Assembly (NCBI RefSeq): GCF_012927345.1
Contig: NZ_JABBGJ010000050.1
Location: 16,526 to 80,525, forward strand
Source: Paraburkholderia polaris
Lineage (GTDB): Bacteria; Pseudomonadota; Gammaproteobacteria; Burkholderiales; Burkholderiaceae
DNA: 64,000 bases
Reading direction: 5' to 3'
Shown here: positions 26,580 to 35,240 of the stretch, one piece after another
How positions within the stretch are numbered: position 1 is the first letter of the stretch
How the letters are laid out: each line of letters opens with the position of its first letter
Notes under the pieces: model-generated
Databases searched by the model: none
Told to the model about the DNA's origin: nothing
What the model saw: only the letters and a program-made list of their open reading frames with translations
Translations under genes and position numbers: made by a program

Positions 26580-27065
26580 TGTCGGTTCCGCGCTATCAGC
26601 CATCAAGGTTTTCCCTGATCCGAACCATTTCGGGTTGCAGCAGACACGCCGGCAGAAGCGCCGCGCCTCGAATCGCGGGCCGGCGGCATAATGCGGGCCC
26701 GTGGACATAGCGTGAGATCGTGATCCGCGATCACCGGTCCTGGAAGGGATCTATCCGGATGTCAGCCGGGAGTGGATACTTCAGCGAGTTGGATCAGGCG
26801 GCTTTGCTGGATTCCCGGCAATACGCGAGGCCTGCAGTTCGTCAACGCGGTTGATCGGTTGATCAGCGATGCAGGTCAGAACATGGCACGGGTAAGCGCG
26901 CGGGTCGATACAATTGAATTGCAGGTTCCGATGAGCGGGTACATCGCTGCGGCCTGCTCGCCCCGCTATCGGAACCTTCAAAGAGGAGACTTTTTTTATC
27001 TGCGCATTATTGAGACCCTTCGGAATCGCATTTCGGGCCAATCAGATTGACGTCGTCCTCCTGAA
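26580..27065. other. Intergenic stretch without a recognised gene
   Basis: 486 bp between the sugar-acid operon promoter and ppa. Short frames only. Confidence 0.5.
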
Positions 27066-27578
27066 TCACATGCGGAAGGCGGCCACAGCGTTCCGGATCG
27101 CGTCATATGCCTCGTCGACATCACCCCAGCCCTCGAACGTGACCCACTTGTCAGGTTCGAGCATCTTGTAGTGCTCGAAGAAGAACCTGAGCTGGTTCAG
27201 CGCGTAGTCCCCCATGTCCTCGAGCCGTTGGATAGATATCGTCGCCGGACACACCGCATCAATCGGGACGGCAATGACTTTCTCGTCCGGTCCGGCCTGG
27301 TCCGTCATTATCAGGAGTCCAACCGGCCGGCACGCGACCAGCGATAATCGTTCAAGCGCGAACGGCGCGAGCACGATGATGTCGAGCGGATCACCATCTC
27401 TCGCGAGCGTGCGCGGAATGAATCCGTAGTTCTGCGGATAGCGCATCCCCGCACTCATGATCCGGTCGACCAGCAGCAGTCCGAGCTTTTTGTCGACCTC
27501 GTACTTCACGGGTTCGCTTTGCGCGGGAATTTCGATAATGGCGTTCCCAGTATTTCGCTGCCCTGCAAGGCCATTCAC
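27066..27578 (-). CDS. ppa: Inorganic pyrophosphatase, family I
   Basis: 170 residues. Catalytic positions are present: IIEIPAQSEPVKYEVDK (Glu, Lys, Glu), MRYPQNYGFIPRTL, the metal cluster DGDPLDIIVL, MTDQAGPDEKVIAVP and the late Tyr-Lys in HYKMLEP. The start is a GTG (GTGAATGGCC) with no strong ribosome binding site. It hydrolyses PPi. This is probably an extra copy beside the chromosomal gene; its location near an acyl-CoA ligase cluster, which makes PPi, is suggestive but not proof of linkage. It stands alone. Confidence 0.92.
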   Translation of the reverse strand: MNGLAGQRNTGNAIIEIPAQSEPVKYEVDKKLGLLLVDRIMSAGMRYPQNYGFIPRTLARDGDPLDIIVLAPFALERLSLVACRPVGLLIMTDQAGPDEKVIAVPIDAVCPATISIQRLEDMGDYALNQLRFFFEHYKMLEPDKWVTFEGWGDVDEAYDAIRNAVAAFRM

Positions 27579-28250
27579 TGGCGATTCTGCCTGGCTTCAT
27601 GCCTGCTCCGCAGCCGCAACTGGTGCCGGTACTGCCAGATGAAGTCGGGGTGACGCGATGCTTCTGGCTATGTTGTCGCGAAGCTTTACGCAAGCTGCGG
27701 CGCATCACAGCCGTCTGGGATTACCTGCGCGCAGTCGCCGACTGCAACAGGTCATTCCTGATGGGCGAGTCGCACGACATAGTGCCCGTCGAACGTGAAC
27801 CGATCTCGGAATGTTGGACACGTTGACGTTAGTGCTGCTTATATTTCATTCTGTATCGGACTGGGCTCAGTTCTCGCAATCTTAGGGAAAGTCTTATGTG
27901 GACGCTCCCAGATTGCAAACAATTTTTCGATGTTGGCTGGCAGGTATAGGCAGCACGCTTATGTCCGGACCGTTTGCGCAGGCCGGCATTTGCCTGCAGG
28001 CCCTAATGGAATTCGCTGGCGAGGTCCTCACATGCACGTCGAACACAATGGTTCATCTTCCCTATCAGGTCTTCCTCGCCTCGGTCCAACTTGTTAGCCA
28101 TCATGCTGCACTTGCTTGTGCTCGTTGGCGAAAGTTGTCAGTGTTGTGAATCGATGAGTCGTAAAGTCTATGCAGTAGCGGGCGTCAAAGCCTGGTAGCC
28201 CTGCGGCCTTGCCAGCACCGCCCAAATGATTGGGCGCCAAAGGTTCCCCC
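27579..28250. other. Intergenic stretch without a recognised gene
   Basis: 672 bp. Frames of 60-105 codons on both strands overlap each other and show no domain. A CGCCCAA/TTGGGCG hairpin at 28218-28235 lies just past the PaaY-like gene stop and may end that transcript. Confidence 0.45.
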
Positions 28251-28784
28251 TTAGTCGCCAACCTTCACCTCGCGCAAAGTAGAAAGACAAGCAACCGCAA
28301 GCTCCTGGTATTTGCGCGTGGCCTTTGCTTTCCCCTGGAGCTCGCCCTGCTCAAGCCGACGGACCACACGTGCCGGAATGCCAGCCACAAGGCATCCAGG
28401 GGGCACCTCCCAGCCGACTTTCACAAATGCGCAGGCAGCTACGATCGAGGACTCCCCGATAACAGCGTCGTCCATGATGACCGCATTCATGCCAATCAAG
28501 GTGTTGCGTCGCAGGAAAGCACCGTGAACGACTGCCCCATGCCCGATATGGGACTCCGGCGCAAGCTCGCATCGACGGCCATGTCCAACATGCAAGGTGC
28601 AGCTATCCTGCACGTTGCTGCCTTCCCCGATAACAATCGTACCGAAGTCACCGCGGATCGACGCAAACGGACCAATGTAGCAGCCCGCCGCTATCCGGAC
28701 GTCACCAATGACCGACGCCAGCGGATGAACAAACGCGGTGGAATCAATATCAGGTACGTTTCCCTCAAATTCGTAGATCGGCAT
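28251..28784 (-). CDS. Gamma-carbonic anhydrase/PaaY-like hexapeptide protein
   Basis: 177 residues from the Met at 28784 (MPIYEFEGNVPDIDSTAFVHP), preferred over the longer frame from 28823. A left-handed beta helix is plain: SVIGDVRIAAGCYIGPFASIRGDFGTIVIGEGSNVQDSCTLH, with metal-ligand His in VGHGRRCELAPESHIGHGAVVHG. The C-terminus is helical. Family members include gamma-carbonic anhydrase, CaiE and PaaY, a thioesterase of the phenylacetate pathway. Next to an acyl-CoA catabolic cluster, a PaaY-like thioesterase or CoA-salvage role is plausible. It follows the MFS gene, probably in the same transcript. Confidence 0.82.
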   Translation of the reverse strand: MPIYEFEGNVPDIDSTAFVHPLASVIGDVRIAAGCYIGPFASIRGDFGTIVIGEGSNVQDSCTLHVGHGRRCELAPESHIGHGAVVHGAFLRRNTLIGMNAVIMDDAVIGESSIVAACAFVKVGWEVPPGCLVAGIPARVVRRLEQGELQGKAKATRKYQELAVACLSTLREVKVGD

Positions 28785-28822
28785 GCTGTCCCTCAGCCTA
28801 AGCACCCTCTTCGTTTCTAACA

Positions 28823-30478
28823 CTACCCGACGTTAATATCCACGCCACGTGTCTCGCGAACAAAGATCAACCCGATCACGAACGAGGCTAACGCAATAAC
28901 GATTGGATACCATAATCCGGAATAGATGTTCCCCTTTGCGGCGACGATTGCAAACGCCGATGCGGGCAGAAATCCTCCGAACCAGCCGTTGCCAATGTGG
29001 TACGGCAAGGACATCGCGGTATAACGGATCCGCGTCGGAAAATACTCGACAAGCATCGCCGCAATCGGTCCGTACACCATGGTTCCGTAGATCATGAGAA
29101 TGGCGAGAACCAGAACGGCCATCGGCTTGTTCATGAAGGACGGGTCTGCCTTGAGCGGATATCCAGAGCGCTGAAGATTGGACTTCAGTTCACCGTCAAA
29201 TTTCGCACCCCGGGCCTTTGCGTCCGCAGCTTTCGCGTTATACGCGGAGATTGTCACCGATCCGACGGTTACGGACGCTGTCGAGCCGGCTGGGGCTGCC
29301 TCATTCTGGTAGTTCAGGCCCGCCTTCGACAGCGCCCCCTTCGCGATGTCGCAGGAACTCGTGAAGTTCGCGGTCCCGACCGGATTGAACTGGAACGAAC
29401 ATTCGGAAGGATCAGCCCTCACGACGATGGGCGCGCTGCGCTGCGCACTTTCAAGCGCCGGGTTGATGTAATGCGTCAGCCCCTGGAAGAGAGGGAAGTA
29501 AGTGGCGGCCGCGAGAACAAAACCTGCCAGGATGATTGGCTTACGGCCAATTCGGTCGGACAATGAACCAAAGAGCAGATAGAACGGCGTTGAAATGACC
29601 AGCGCAATCGCGAGAATGACGTTCGCTATCGGACCGTCCAGCTTGAGGGTCTGGGTAAGGAAGAAAAGCGTATAGAACTGCCCCGTGTACCAGACCACTG
29701 CTTGCCCCGCCGTCAGACCAAACAGAACGACCAGCACCCGCTTGAGATTTTTCCATTGCCCGAAGGCTTCAGAGACAGGTGCTTTGGACGCCTTTCCCTC
29801 TGCCTTCATCTTTTCAAAGGCGGGAGACTCGTGGAGCTTGAGGCGAATCCACACCGAGATAGCGAGCAGAACAATCGAGAGCAGGAAGGGAACGCGCCAT
29901 CCCCAGTCTGCAAAGGCGCCCTCACCCGTCCCGGTTCTGACGCCGAGAATCACGATGAGAGACAGGAACAGACCGAGCGTGGCCGTCATCTGAATCCATG
30001 CAGTCCACGCGCCCCGCCTATCGCTGGGAGCGTGCTCCGCAACGTAGGTCGCGGCGCCGCCATATTCGCCGCCAAGCGCGAGCCCCTGAAGCATGCGCAT
30101 AGCGATGAACAGGACTGGGGACGCTATCCCGATCGTCGCAAAACCTGGCAGCAGTCCAATAAAAAACGTCGACGCGCCCATCAGCAGGATGGTGACGAGG
30201 AACGTGTATTTACGTCCCACCAGGTCGCCAAGGCGGCCAAAGACAACAGCACCAAGCGGCCGAACCGCAAAGCCGGCCGCAAAGCTCAAAAGAGTGAAGA
30301 TGAACCCTGCGGTTGGATTTACTCCCGCGAATATGTTTCGGCTGATGAACACGGCCAGAGACCCGGCCAGGAAGAAGTCATACCATTCAAAGACTGTCCC
30401 AAGGGACGACGCAAATACGACAAGCCGCTCGTCCTGTGACATTCGCGCAGCGGGTAATGCCTGATTCGTGACCGACAT
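28823..30478 (-). CDS. MFS transporter, MHS (metabolite:H+ symporter) family
   Basis: About 551 residues. The ATG at 30478 has GGAGGAG upstream. MHS hallmarks: FASSLGTVFEWYDFFLAGSLA, VRPLGAVVFGRLGDLVGRKY, LQGLALGGEYGGAATYVAEHAP. The family imports organic acids with protons (shikimate, alpha-ketoglutarate, protocatechuate). An unusual hydrophilic stretch of about 100 residues (from ALESAQRSAP to DPSFMNKP) splits the second half; it contains SECSFQFNP and SSCDIAKGA with two Cys and is predicted periplasmic. The 23-bp motif shared with the catabolic operon is 37 bp upstream, so I infer uptake of that pathway's substrate. Confidence 0.9.
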   Translation of the reverse strand: MSVTNQALPAARMSQDERLVVFASSLGTVFEWYDFFLAGSLAVFISRNIFAGVNPTAGFIFTLLSFAAGFAVRPLGAVVFGRLGDLVGRKYTFLVTILLMGASTFFIGLLPGFATIGIASPVLFIAMRMLQGLALGGEYGGAATYVAEHAPSDRRGAWTAWIQMTATLGLFLSLIVILGVRTGTGEGAFADWGWRVPFLLSIVLLAISVWIRLKLHESPAFEKMKAEGKASKAPVSEAFGQWKNLKRVLVVLFGLTAGQAVVWYTGQFYTLFFLTQTLKLDGPIANVILAIALVISTPFYLLFGSLSDRIGRKPIILAGFVLAAATYFPLFQGLTHYINPALESAQRSAPIVVRADPSECSFQFNPVGTANFTSSCDIAKGALSKAGLNYQNEAAPAGSTASVTVGSVTISAYNAKAADAKARGAKFDGELKSNLQRSGYPLKADPSFMNKPMAVLVLAILMIYGTMVYGPIAAMLVEYFPTRIRYTAMSLPYHIGNGWFGGFLPASAFAIVAAKGNIYSGLWYPIVIALASFVIGLIFVRETRGVDINVG

Positions 30479-30514
30479 GTCCATCTCCTCCAACCTGAAG
30501 TACGCCCGTTATAG

Positions 30515-30537
30515 TGACTTGCATTACAAGACTATAC
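30515..30537 (-). promoter_or_regulatory. Shared 23-bp motif upstream of the MHS transporter
   Basis: Read toward the transporter gene: GTATAGTCTTGTAATGCAAG then TCA. It matches motifs at 43121-43143 and 46179-46201. The element is 37 bp upstream of the start codon. A binding site of the BoxR-like regulator is the leading interpretation. Confidence 0.7.
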
Positions 30538-30619
30538 GAAGTAAACGATGGCCTTTCAAGCAGATAAAAACCCACGTTTTCACCTACTTAATCTACTTTT
30601 TTATGAACCACTCCAAAAT

Positions 30620-31261
30620 CTAAAAGTGCGAGCCTTGAGATCTTGTCGCTTGTATAACGTGTCGCTTCTGGTCAATCATCGACCATAATGCTGGCAGGAA
30701 GATCTCCGTCAGAACAAGCGGCGCCCGTCCTCGGCGAAATTCCGAAACCCGCGCCCATGCCCGGCCACACTGGTTGACATCGTCGACGAATTCGCGATCA
30801 ACAAATGGCGTAGCAGCCAAGGGAAAAGACGCGTAAGCGAATCTCGAACGGCTGATTGCTGGGTCGTTATAAAGGAGGCTGCCAAGGGGACGCGCGGCAA
30901 GTGTTCGAAGTGATTTCCAACTGGCGCGACTATCGCGCGCCGACACGATGCTGCGCGCCGCAACCACAGCCACTGCACCTACAGTGAGAGTGATGTCGCG
31001 CACCCAGACCGGAGATCCGTGCCCAGCACGTTGGTAGGAGCTTCTCCGTGCGGCCATATGCTCGTATCGTAGTCTCATGTCACCGGCACGCCGACAGACA
31101 ATACCCTCGAAATTGACCTGTACCTCAACCTTACCCAGTGTTTGAAGCGCCCGAGTAAGAGAACCGCCTCGACGCAGCCACTGCGTCCACATTCTAGGCG
31201 CAGAAGCTGGCGGCTCGGACCGCCAACGTCCGCCGCGGGGTACAGCGGTAATTGGTCGCAT
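30620..31261 (-). CDS. Chorismate lyase (UbiC)-like protein
   Basis: 213 residues. UbiC features appear in order: WTQWLRRGGSLTRALQTLGKVEVQV near the N-terminus, PVWVRDITLTVGAVAVVAARSIVS, RASWKSLRTLAARPLGSLLYNDPAISRS, and the ending GRAPLVLTEIFLPALW with the catalytic Glu. UbiC removes pyruvate from chorismate to give 4-hydroxybenzoate. It is 57 bp after the aldehyde dehydrogenase gene and may be the last gene of the catabolic operon. The same fold (UTRA) binds ligands in GntR regulators, but no HTH is present. Whether it is a catalyst or a binding protein here is unknown. Confidence 0.75.
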   Translation of the reverse strand: MRPITAVPRGGRWRSEPPASAPRMWTQWLRRGGSLTRALQTLGKVEVQVNFEGIVCRRAGDMRLRYEHMAARRSSYQRAGHGSPVWVRDITLTVGAVAVVAARSIVSARDSRASWKSLRTLAARPLGSLLYNDPAISRSRFAYASFPLAATPFVDREFVDDVNQCGRAWARVSEFRRGRAPLVLTEIFLPALWSMIDQKRHVIQATRSQGSHF

Positions 31262-31318
31262 TGTTCATTCGGACGGCAGGGCACGCGCCTGTCAACCAGG
31301 CGCGTCTCAACTCAGTGG

Positions 31319-32800
31319 TCAGGCGATACCGCCCATACAGAGATATTTCACTTCCATATAGTCTTCGATACCGTACTTCGATCCCTCTCGACCGAGACCA
31401 CTCTCTTTTACACCGCCGAACGGCGCGACTTCCGTCGAAATCAGGCCCTCGTTGATGCCGACGATGCCGTATTCCAATGCTTCGGCTACCTTCCAGATGC
31501 GGCCGATATCACGTCCGTAGAAATATGATGCGAGGCCGAACTCAGTATCATTCGCTAGCGCGATGGCTTCCTCATCCGTTTTGAACCGGAAGATCGGCGC
31601 CACCGGGCCAAATGTCTCTTCGCGGAAAATCTGCATATTAGGCGTCGCATCAGCAAGAACGGTAGGCTCATAGAAGTTGCCCCCTTTCGAGTGGCGCCGT
31701 CCGCCGACCACTACTCTTGCTCCTTTGGCCACGGCGTCCGTTACATGCTCATGGACTTTGGCGACCGCGTTGTCATCGATGAGCGGCCCAATCAAGGTCG
31801 TCTGCTCCAGACCGTCGCCAACACTCAGCTTCTCCACCTCTGCGACCAGCTTCTGGACAAATTTTTCGTAGACGCCGTCCTGGACTAACAGGCGATTCGC
31901 ACAAACACAGGTCTGGCCCGCGTTGCGGTACTTCGAGGCGATCGCTCCTTTGACAGCAGCGTCCAGGTCAGCATCGTCGAACACGATGAACGGTGCGTTA
32001 CCACCCAGTTCCATGGAAGCTTTCTTGACCGTAGCAGCGCACTGCGCCAGCAGCACCTTGCCGATTTCCGTCGAGCCGGTAAACGACATTTTGCGGACCG
32101 TGGGGTTGGAAGTCAGCTCTCCACCGATGGCGGATGCCGCGCCCGTAACGCAGGAGATGACGCCCTTCGGCACGCCTGCGCGCTCAGCGAGCACACATAG
32201 CGCAAGCGCCGAGAACGGCGTCTGGCTAGCCGGCTTCAACACCATCGTGCAACCGGCGGCGAGCGCCGGGCCGAGCTTGCGCGTCAGCATGGCTGCGGGG
32301 AAATTCCATGGCGTGATTGCCGCACAGACGCCAATCGGCTGCTTGAGAACGATAATGCGCTTGTCGCGGCCATGGCCCGGAATAGTGTCACCGTAGACGC
32401 GCTTGGCCTCCTCCGCAAACCACTCCAGGAACGAGGCCGCATATGCGATCTCGCCACGACTTTCGGTCAGCGGCTTGCCCTGCTCGGCCGTCATGATGAC
32501 GGCGAGATCCTCTTTGTGCTCGAGCATGAGATCGTGCCAGCGACGAAGAATCGCTGCGCGCTCTTTTCCTGTGTGCGCACTCCAGTCTTTGAGTGCGTCG
32601 TTTGCCGCTGCTATGGCGCGCCGCGTTTCCTCCGCCCCCATACGGGGGACCGTACCAAGCGAATCTCCGTTCGCAGGGTTCGTGACTTCGATCGTTTCAC
32701 CACTGTCAGCGTCAAGCCATTCGCCGCCGATCAGGCACTTGTTTCTGACGAGACCGATATCCTTAATCGGTACGGAGACCGCGAAATTGTTGTTTGCCAT
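31319..32800 (-). CDS. NAD(P)-dependent aldehyde dehydrogenase, succinate-semialdehyde type
   Basis: 493 residues from the Met at 32800, with GGGGAAG upstream. Motifs: AITPWNFPAAMLTRK, LKPASQTP, FTGSTEIGK, catalytic Glu in MELGGNAPFIV and catalytic Cys in NAGQTCVCANR, then EETFGPVAP. Closest in style to GabD-type succinate-semialdehyde dehydrogenases, which have the CVCANR stretch. In this operon it could oxidise the aldehyde made by the iron alcohol dehydrogenase, so GabD should not be taken as the true substrate assignment. It follows the ligase gene after a 25-bp gap. Confidence 0.9.
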   Translation of the reverse strand: MANNNFAVSVPIKDIGLVRNKCLIGGEWLDADSGETIEVTNPANGDSLGTVPRMGAEETRRAIAAANDALKDWSAHTGKERAAILRRWHDLMLEHKEDLAVIMTAEQGKPLTESRGEIAYAASFLEWFAEEAKRVYGDTIPGHGRDKRIIVLKQPIGVCAAITPWNFPAAMLTRKLGPALAAGCTMVLKPASQTPFSALALCVLAERAGVPKGVISCVTGAASAIGGELTSNPTVRKMSFTGSTEIGKVLLAQCAATVKKASMELGGNAPFIVFDDADLDAAVKGAIASKYRNAGQTCVCANRLLVQDGVYEKFVQKLVAEVEKLSVGDGLEQTTLIGPLIDDNAVAKVHEHVTDAVAKGARVVVGGRRHSKGGNFYEPTVLADATPNMQIFREETFGPVAPIFRFKTDEEAIALANDTEFGLASYFYGRDIGRIWKVAEALEYGIVGINEGLISTEVAPFGGVKESGLGREGSKYGIEDYMEVKYLCMGGIA

Positions 32801-32825
32801 GGACTTCCCCATCCTATGAATCAGA

Positions 32826-34406
32826 TTAACTAGATGCCTGAGTCGTGGGCGCAATCACAACCACTTCAAGCGCCTCACGCAACTTGTAGCGCATCACTTT
32901 GCCTGAGCCGGTGCGCGGAATTTCAGCAACGATGTGCACCGCGTGCGGCACCTTGTACGCCGACAATTGCGTCCTGCAGTGCGCAAGCAACGCCTCCACG
33001 TCCACCGTTTCGCCCTCCCGCTGGACGATAAAAACGACTGGCACTTCTCCGAGGTGCTCATGCGGCGACCCTGTGACCGCACAGTCCAGCACCCCGTCAA
33101 ACACCGAAACGAGTTGTTCAATTTCCGCAGGCGCAATGTTTTGTCCGCCACGGATAATCACTTCCTTCAATCGGCCCGTGATCGTGATGTAACCAGATGC
33201 GTCAAAGCGAGCAAGATCTCCGGTGTGGTACCACCCGTTCCGAAGTGCAGCATCAGTCTCAGCCGGTTTGTTGAGATAACCCTTCATTACATTTGGGCCC
33301 CGCACCAGCAACTCACCCTCCTCACCCACGTTGACGTCACGCATACCAACCGGCTCAACAATGCGGGTTGCCACGCCTGGCAGCGGCAGACCACACGATC
33401 CGTAAGGACGAGTGCCTGTCGGCCAATTCATGGTGACCATCGTGGACGTCTCGGTAATTCCGTAGCCGTCCAGAAGCTTCACGCCAAACCGCTCCTCGAA
33501 TGCCCGATTGGTAGCCGCTGGCAGGATTGCTCCGGCTGACACGCAGAGACGGATGCCGGGAAGCACGTTTGCAGTGCTGGTCTGCGCACCCTCCAGCAGG
33601 TAATGAAACATGGTCGGTACCCCGGGCATTACGGAAAAGTCGCCGTTCGCGAGGAGCTTTGGAATTTCCCTGGAGGAATACCTATCCATCAAATATTCCG
33701 ATGCACCCACCGCAAGTACGCTAAGCACTGCAAAATTAAGAGCGTACGAATGATAAAGCGGCAGGCAGCTCAATACGCGATCGTTTTGATTCAGACCGGC
33801 GATTGGCGCCCAACAGGACGCGGTAACCCACAGCATGCTACGGGTTGAGAGCAGCACGCCCTTCGCCTTTCCTGTAGTGCCGGAGGTATAGACCACAAAC
33901 GCGGGCAGGTCGAGCGTATCTGCGTCCGCCGGGATACCCTGCGCCCTTTCTTCGACTACTTTTCTGTACTCCGTGCCAACTACAGGCGCTGAGCTCCACT
34001 GGACTGTGACGTATTCCTTGAGCGACGGAATACCATCGCCAAGCTTTCGGACTTCTAGCTCTCTCGAATCGCTCGTCACGACGGCTACGCATGATGCGTC
34101 CGTCAGCCTGTACTCAATTTCAGGCATGGTCGCCTCGTGACTGAGCGGTACAGCGATGCCGCCCGCCCGCACGATAGCCAGACAACTTACAACCCATTCA
34201 ACCGAATTGGGCAGCAGGACGGCTACGCGATCTCCCGGCTCTACGCCTGAGGCCTGAAAATGCACCGCGAGTCGAGCGGTGACTTCCTCGAGCTGCCGGT
34301 ACGTCAGGGACGACCTTTCGTCCTCGAATGAGATTTTATCGGGCCGTTCTTCGGCGTGCCGCTTGAGTAATTCGTGAACCGGTACGATGAGTTCTGTTTG
34401 AATCAT
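32826..34406 (-). CDS. Acyl-CoA ligase (AMP-dependent synthetase)
   Basis: 526 residues. ANL-superfamily motifs: FVVYTSGTTGKAKGVLLS (P-loop), LPLYHSYAL, DGYGITETSTMV, the GWYHTGDLARFDASGYI core and GRLKEVIIRGGQNIAPAEIE, with the catalytic Lys in PRTGSGKVMRYKL. It adenylates a carboxylic acid and transfers it to CoA. The operon context implies an aromatic, heteroaromatic or cyclic acid. Ribosome binding site AGGAGA. It lies 81 bp downstream of the SDR gene. Confidence 0.92.
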   Translation of the reverse strand: MIQTELIVPVHELLKRHAEERPDKISFEDERSSLTYRQLEEVTARLAVHFQASGVEPGDRVAVLLPNSVEWVVSCLAIVRAGGIAVPLSHEATMPEIEYRLTDASCVAVVTSDSRELEVRKLGDGIPSLKEYVTVQWSSAPVVGTEYRKVVEERAQGIPADADTLDLPAFVVYTSGTTGKAKGVLLSTRSMLWVTASCWAPIAGLNQNDRVLSCLPLYHSYALNFAVLSVLAVGASEYLMDRYSSREIPKLLANGDFSVMPGVPTMFHYLLEGAQTSTANVLPGIRLCVSAGAILPAATNRAFEERFGVKLLDGYGITETSTMVTMNWPTGTRPYGSCGLPLPGVATRIVEPVGMRDVNVGEEGELLVRGPNVMKGYLNKPAETDAALRNGWYHTGDLARFDASGYITITGRLKEVIIRGGQNIAPAEIEQLVSVFDGVLDCAVTGSPHEHLGEVPVVFIVQREGETVDVEALLAHCRTQLSAYKVPHAVHIVAEIPRTGSGKVMRYKLREALEVVVIAPTTQASS

Positions 34407-34487
34407 GGCTGTCTCCTAAGCGATGTAGCCAACGACGATGTCGCAAGGCAAGCATCCCCTGTCCTGATGAGTTTGGTGGCGCGGACT

Positions 34488-35240
34488 TCAGACCATGCTG
34501 AAGCCGCCGCTGATGCTAATCACCTGGCCCGTAATCCAACTGCCCTTGTCGGACGCAAGAAGCACAGCCATTGGTGCCACATCTCCCGGCTGCCCCAGCC
34601 GACGCAAGGGGTACAGCCTGGTGAGTTTTTCGCGGTTAGCTTCGAGAAATTCGGGGTCGTGCGCCGTCTCGATCAGACCCAACGCGAGCGCATTGGCGGT
34701 CGTTCCCGAACGGGTTTCACGCGCAATCGATTTCATCAAGGCGATATTGGCGGCACGCGCTGCAGCCCCAATAGCCAGCCCTGACTCGCCGACCCGCGAC
34801 GAGTCGCCCATGATGCTAATAATCCGACCACTGCCTTTCTGGGCTTCCAGATGGGGCAGCGCCGCGTGGGTGCAGTTCAAGGTGCCGTACAGGCACACGT
34901 CGATCTGCCTGCGCCATTCCTCAGGCGTGCTGTCGGCAAACCGCTTGCGAATGACAAGGCCGGCATTGTTCACGAGGATGTTGAGACCGCCGAACGTCTC
35001 TACGGTCTGCGCCACCATCGCGTCTACTGCACGGCGGTCGGAGATGTCACAGCCAATGGCTAGAGCCTTACCGCCCGCAGCTTTGATTTCTGCAACGACC
35101 GATTCGGCCCCCACCCGGGAACCGTGATAATTCACTACGACGCTCGCGCCTTCGGCAGCGAGTCCAAGCGCGATTTCTCTTCCGACGTCGCGAGCGCCAC
35201 CTGTGATGAGCGCAACCTTCTCGTCCAGTTCGAACTTCAT
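34488..35240 (-). CDS. Short-chain dehydrogenase/reductase
   Basis: 250 residues. The NAD(P)-binding TGGARDVGRE, the NNAG motif (ILVNNAGLVIR) and a Ser in ISIMGDSSRVGESG are seen. The usual catalytic YxxxK is replaced here by a region reading GAAARAANIALMKS, so the Tyr is missing: the conserved Tyr position reads Ala/Gly. Homologues with this change exist but may be inactive or use other residues. The C-terminus GSWITGQVISISGGFSMV is typical. It abuts the molybdenum hydroxylase large-subunit gene with no gap, ribosome binding site GAGGAG. Confidence 0.88.
   Translation of the reverse strand: MKFELDEKVALITGGARDVGREIALGLAAEGASVVVNYHGSRVGAESVVAEIKAAGGKALAIGCDISDRRAVDAMVAQTVETFGGLNILVNNAGLVIRKRFADSTPEEWRRQIDVCLYGTLNCTHAALPHLEAQKGSGRIISIMGDSSRVGESGLAIGAAARAANIALMKSIARETRSGTTANALALGLIETAHDPEFLEANREKLTRLYPLRRLGQPGDVAPMAVLLASDKGSWITGQVISISGGFSMV

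Noticed and set aside
31689..34092. Various open frames opposite the ligase and aldehyde dehydrogenase genes
   Set aside because: They are shadows with no ribosome binding site or motif.
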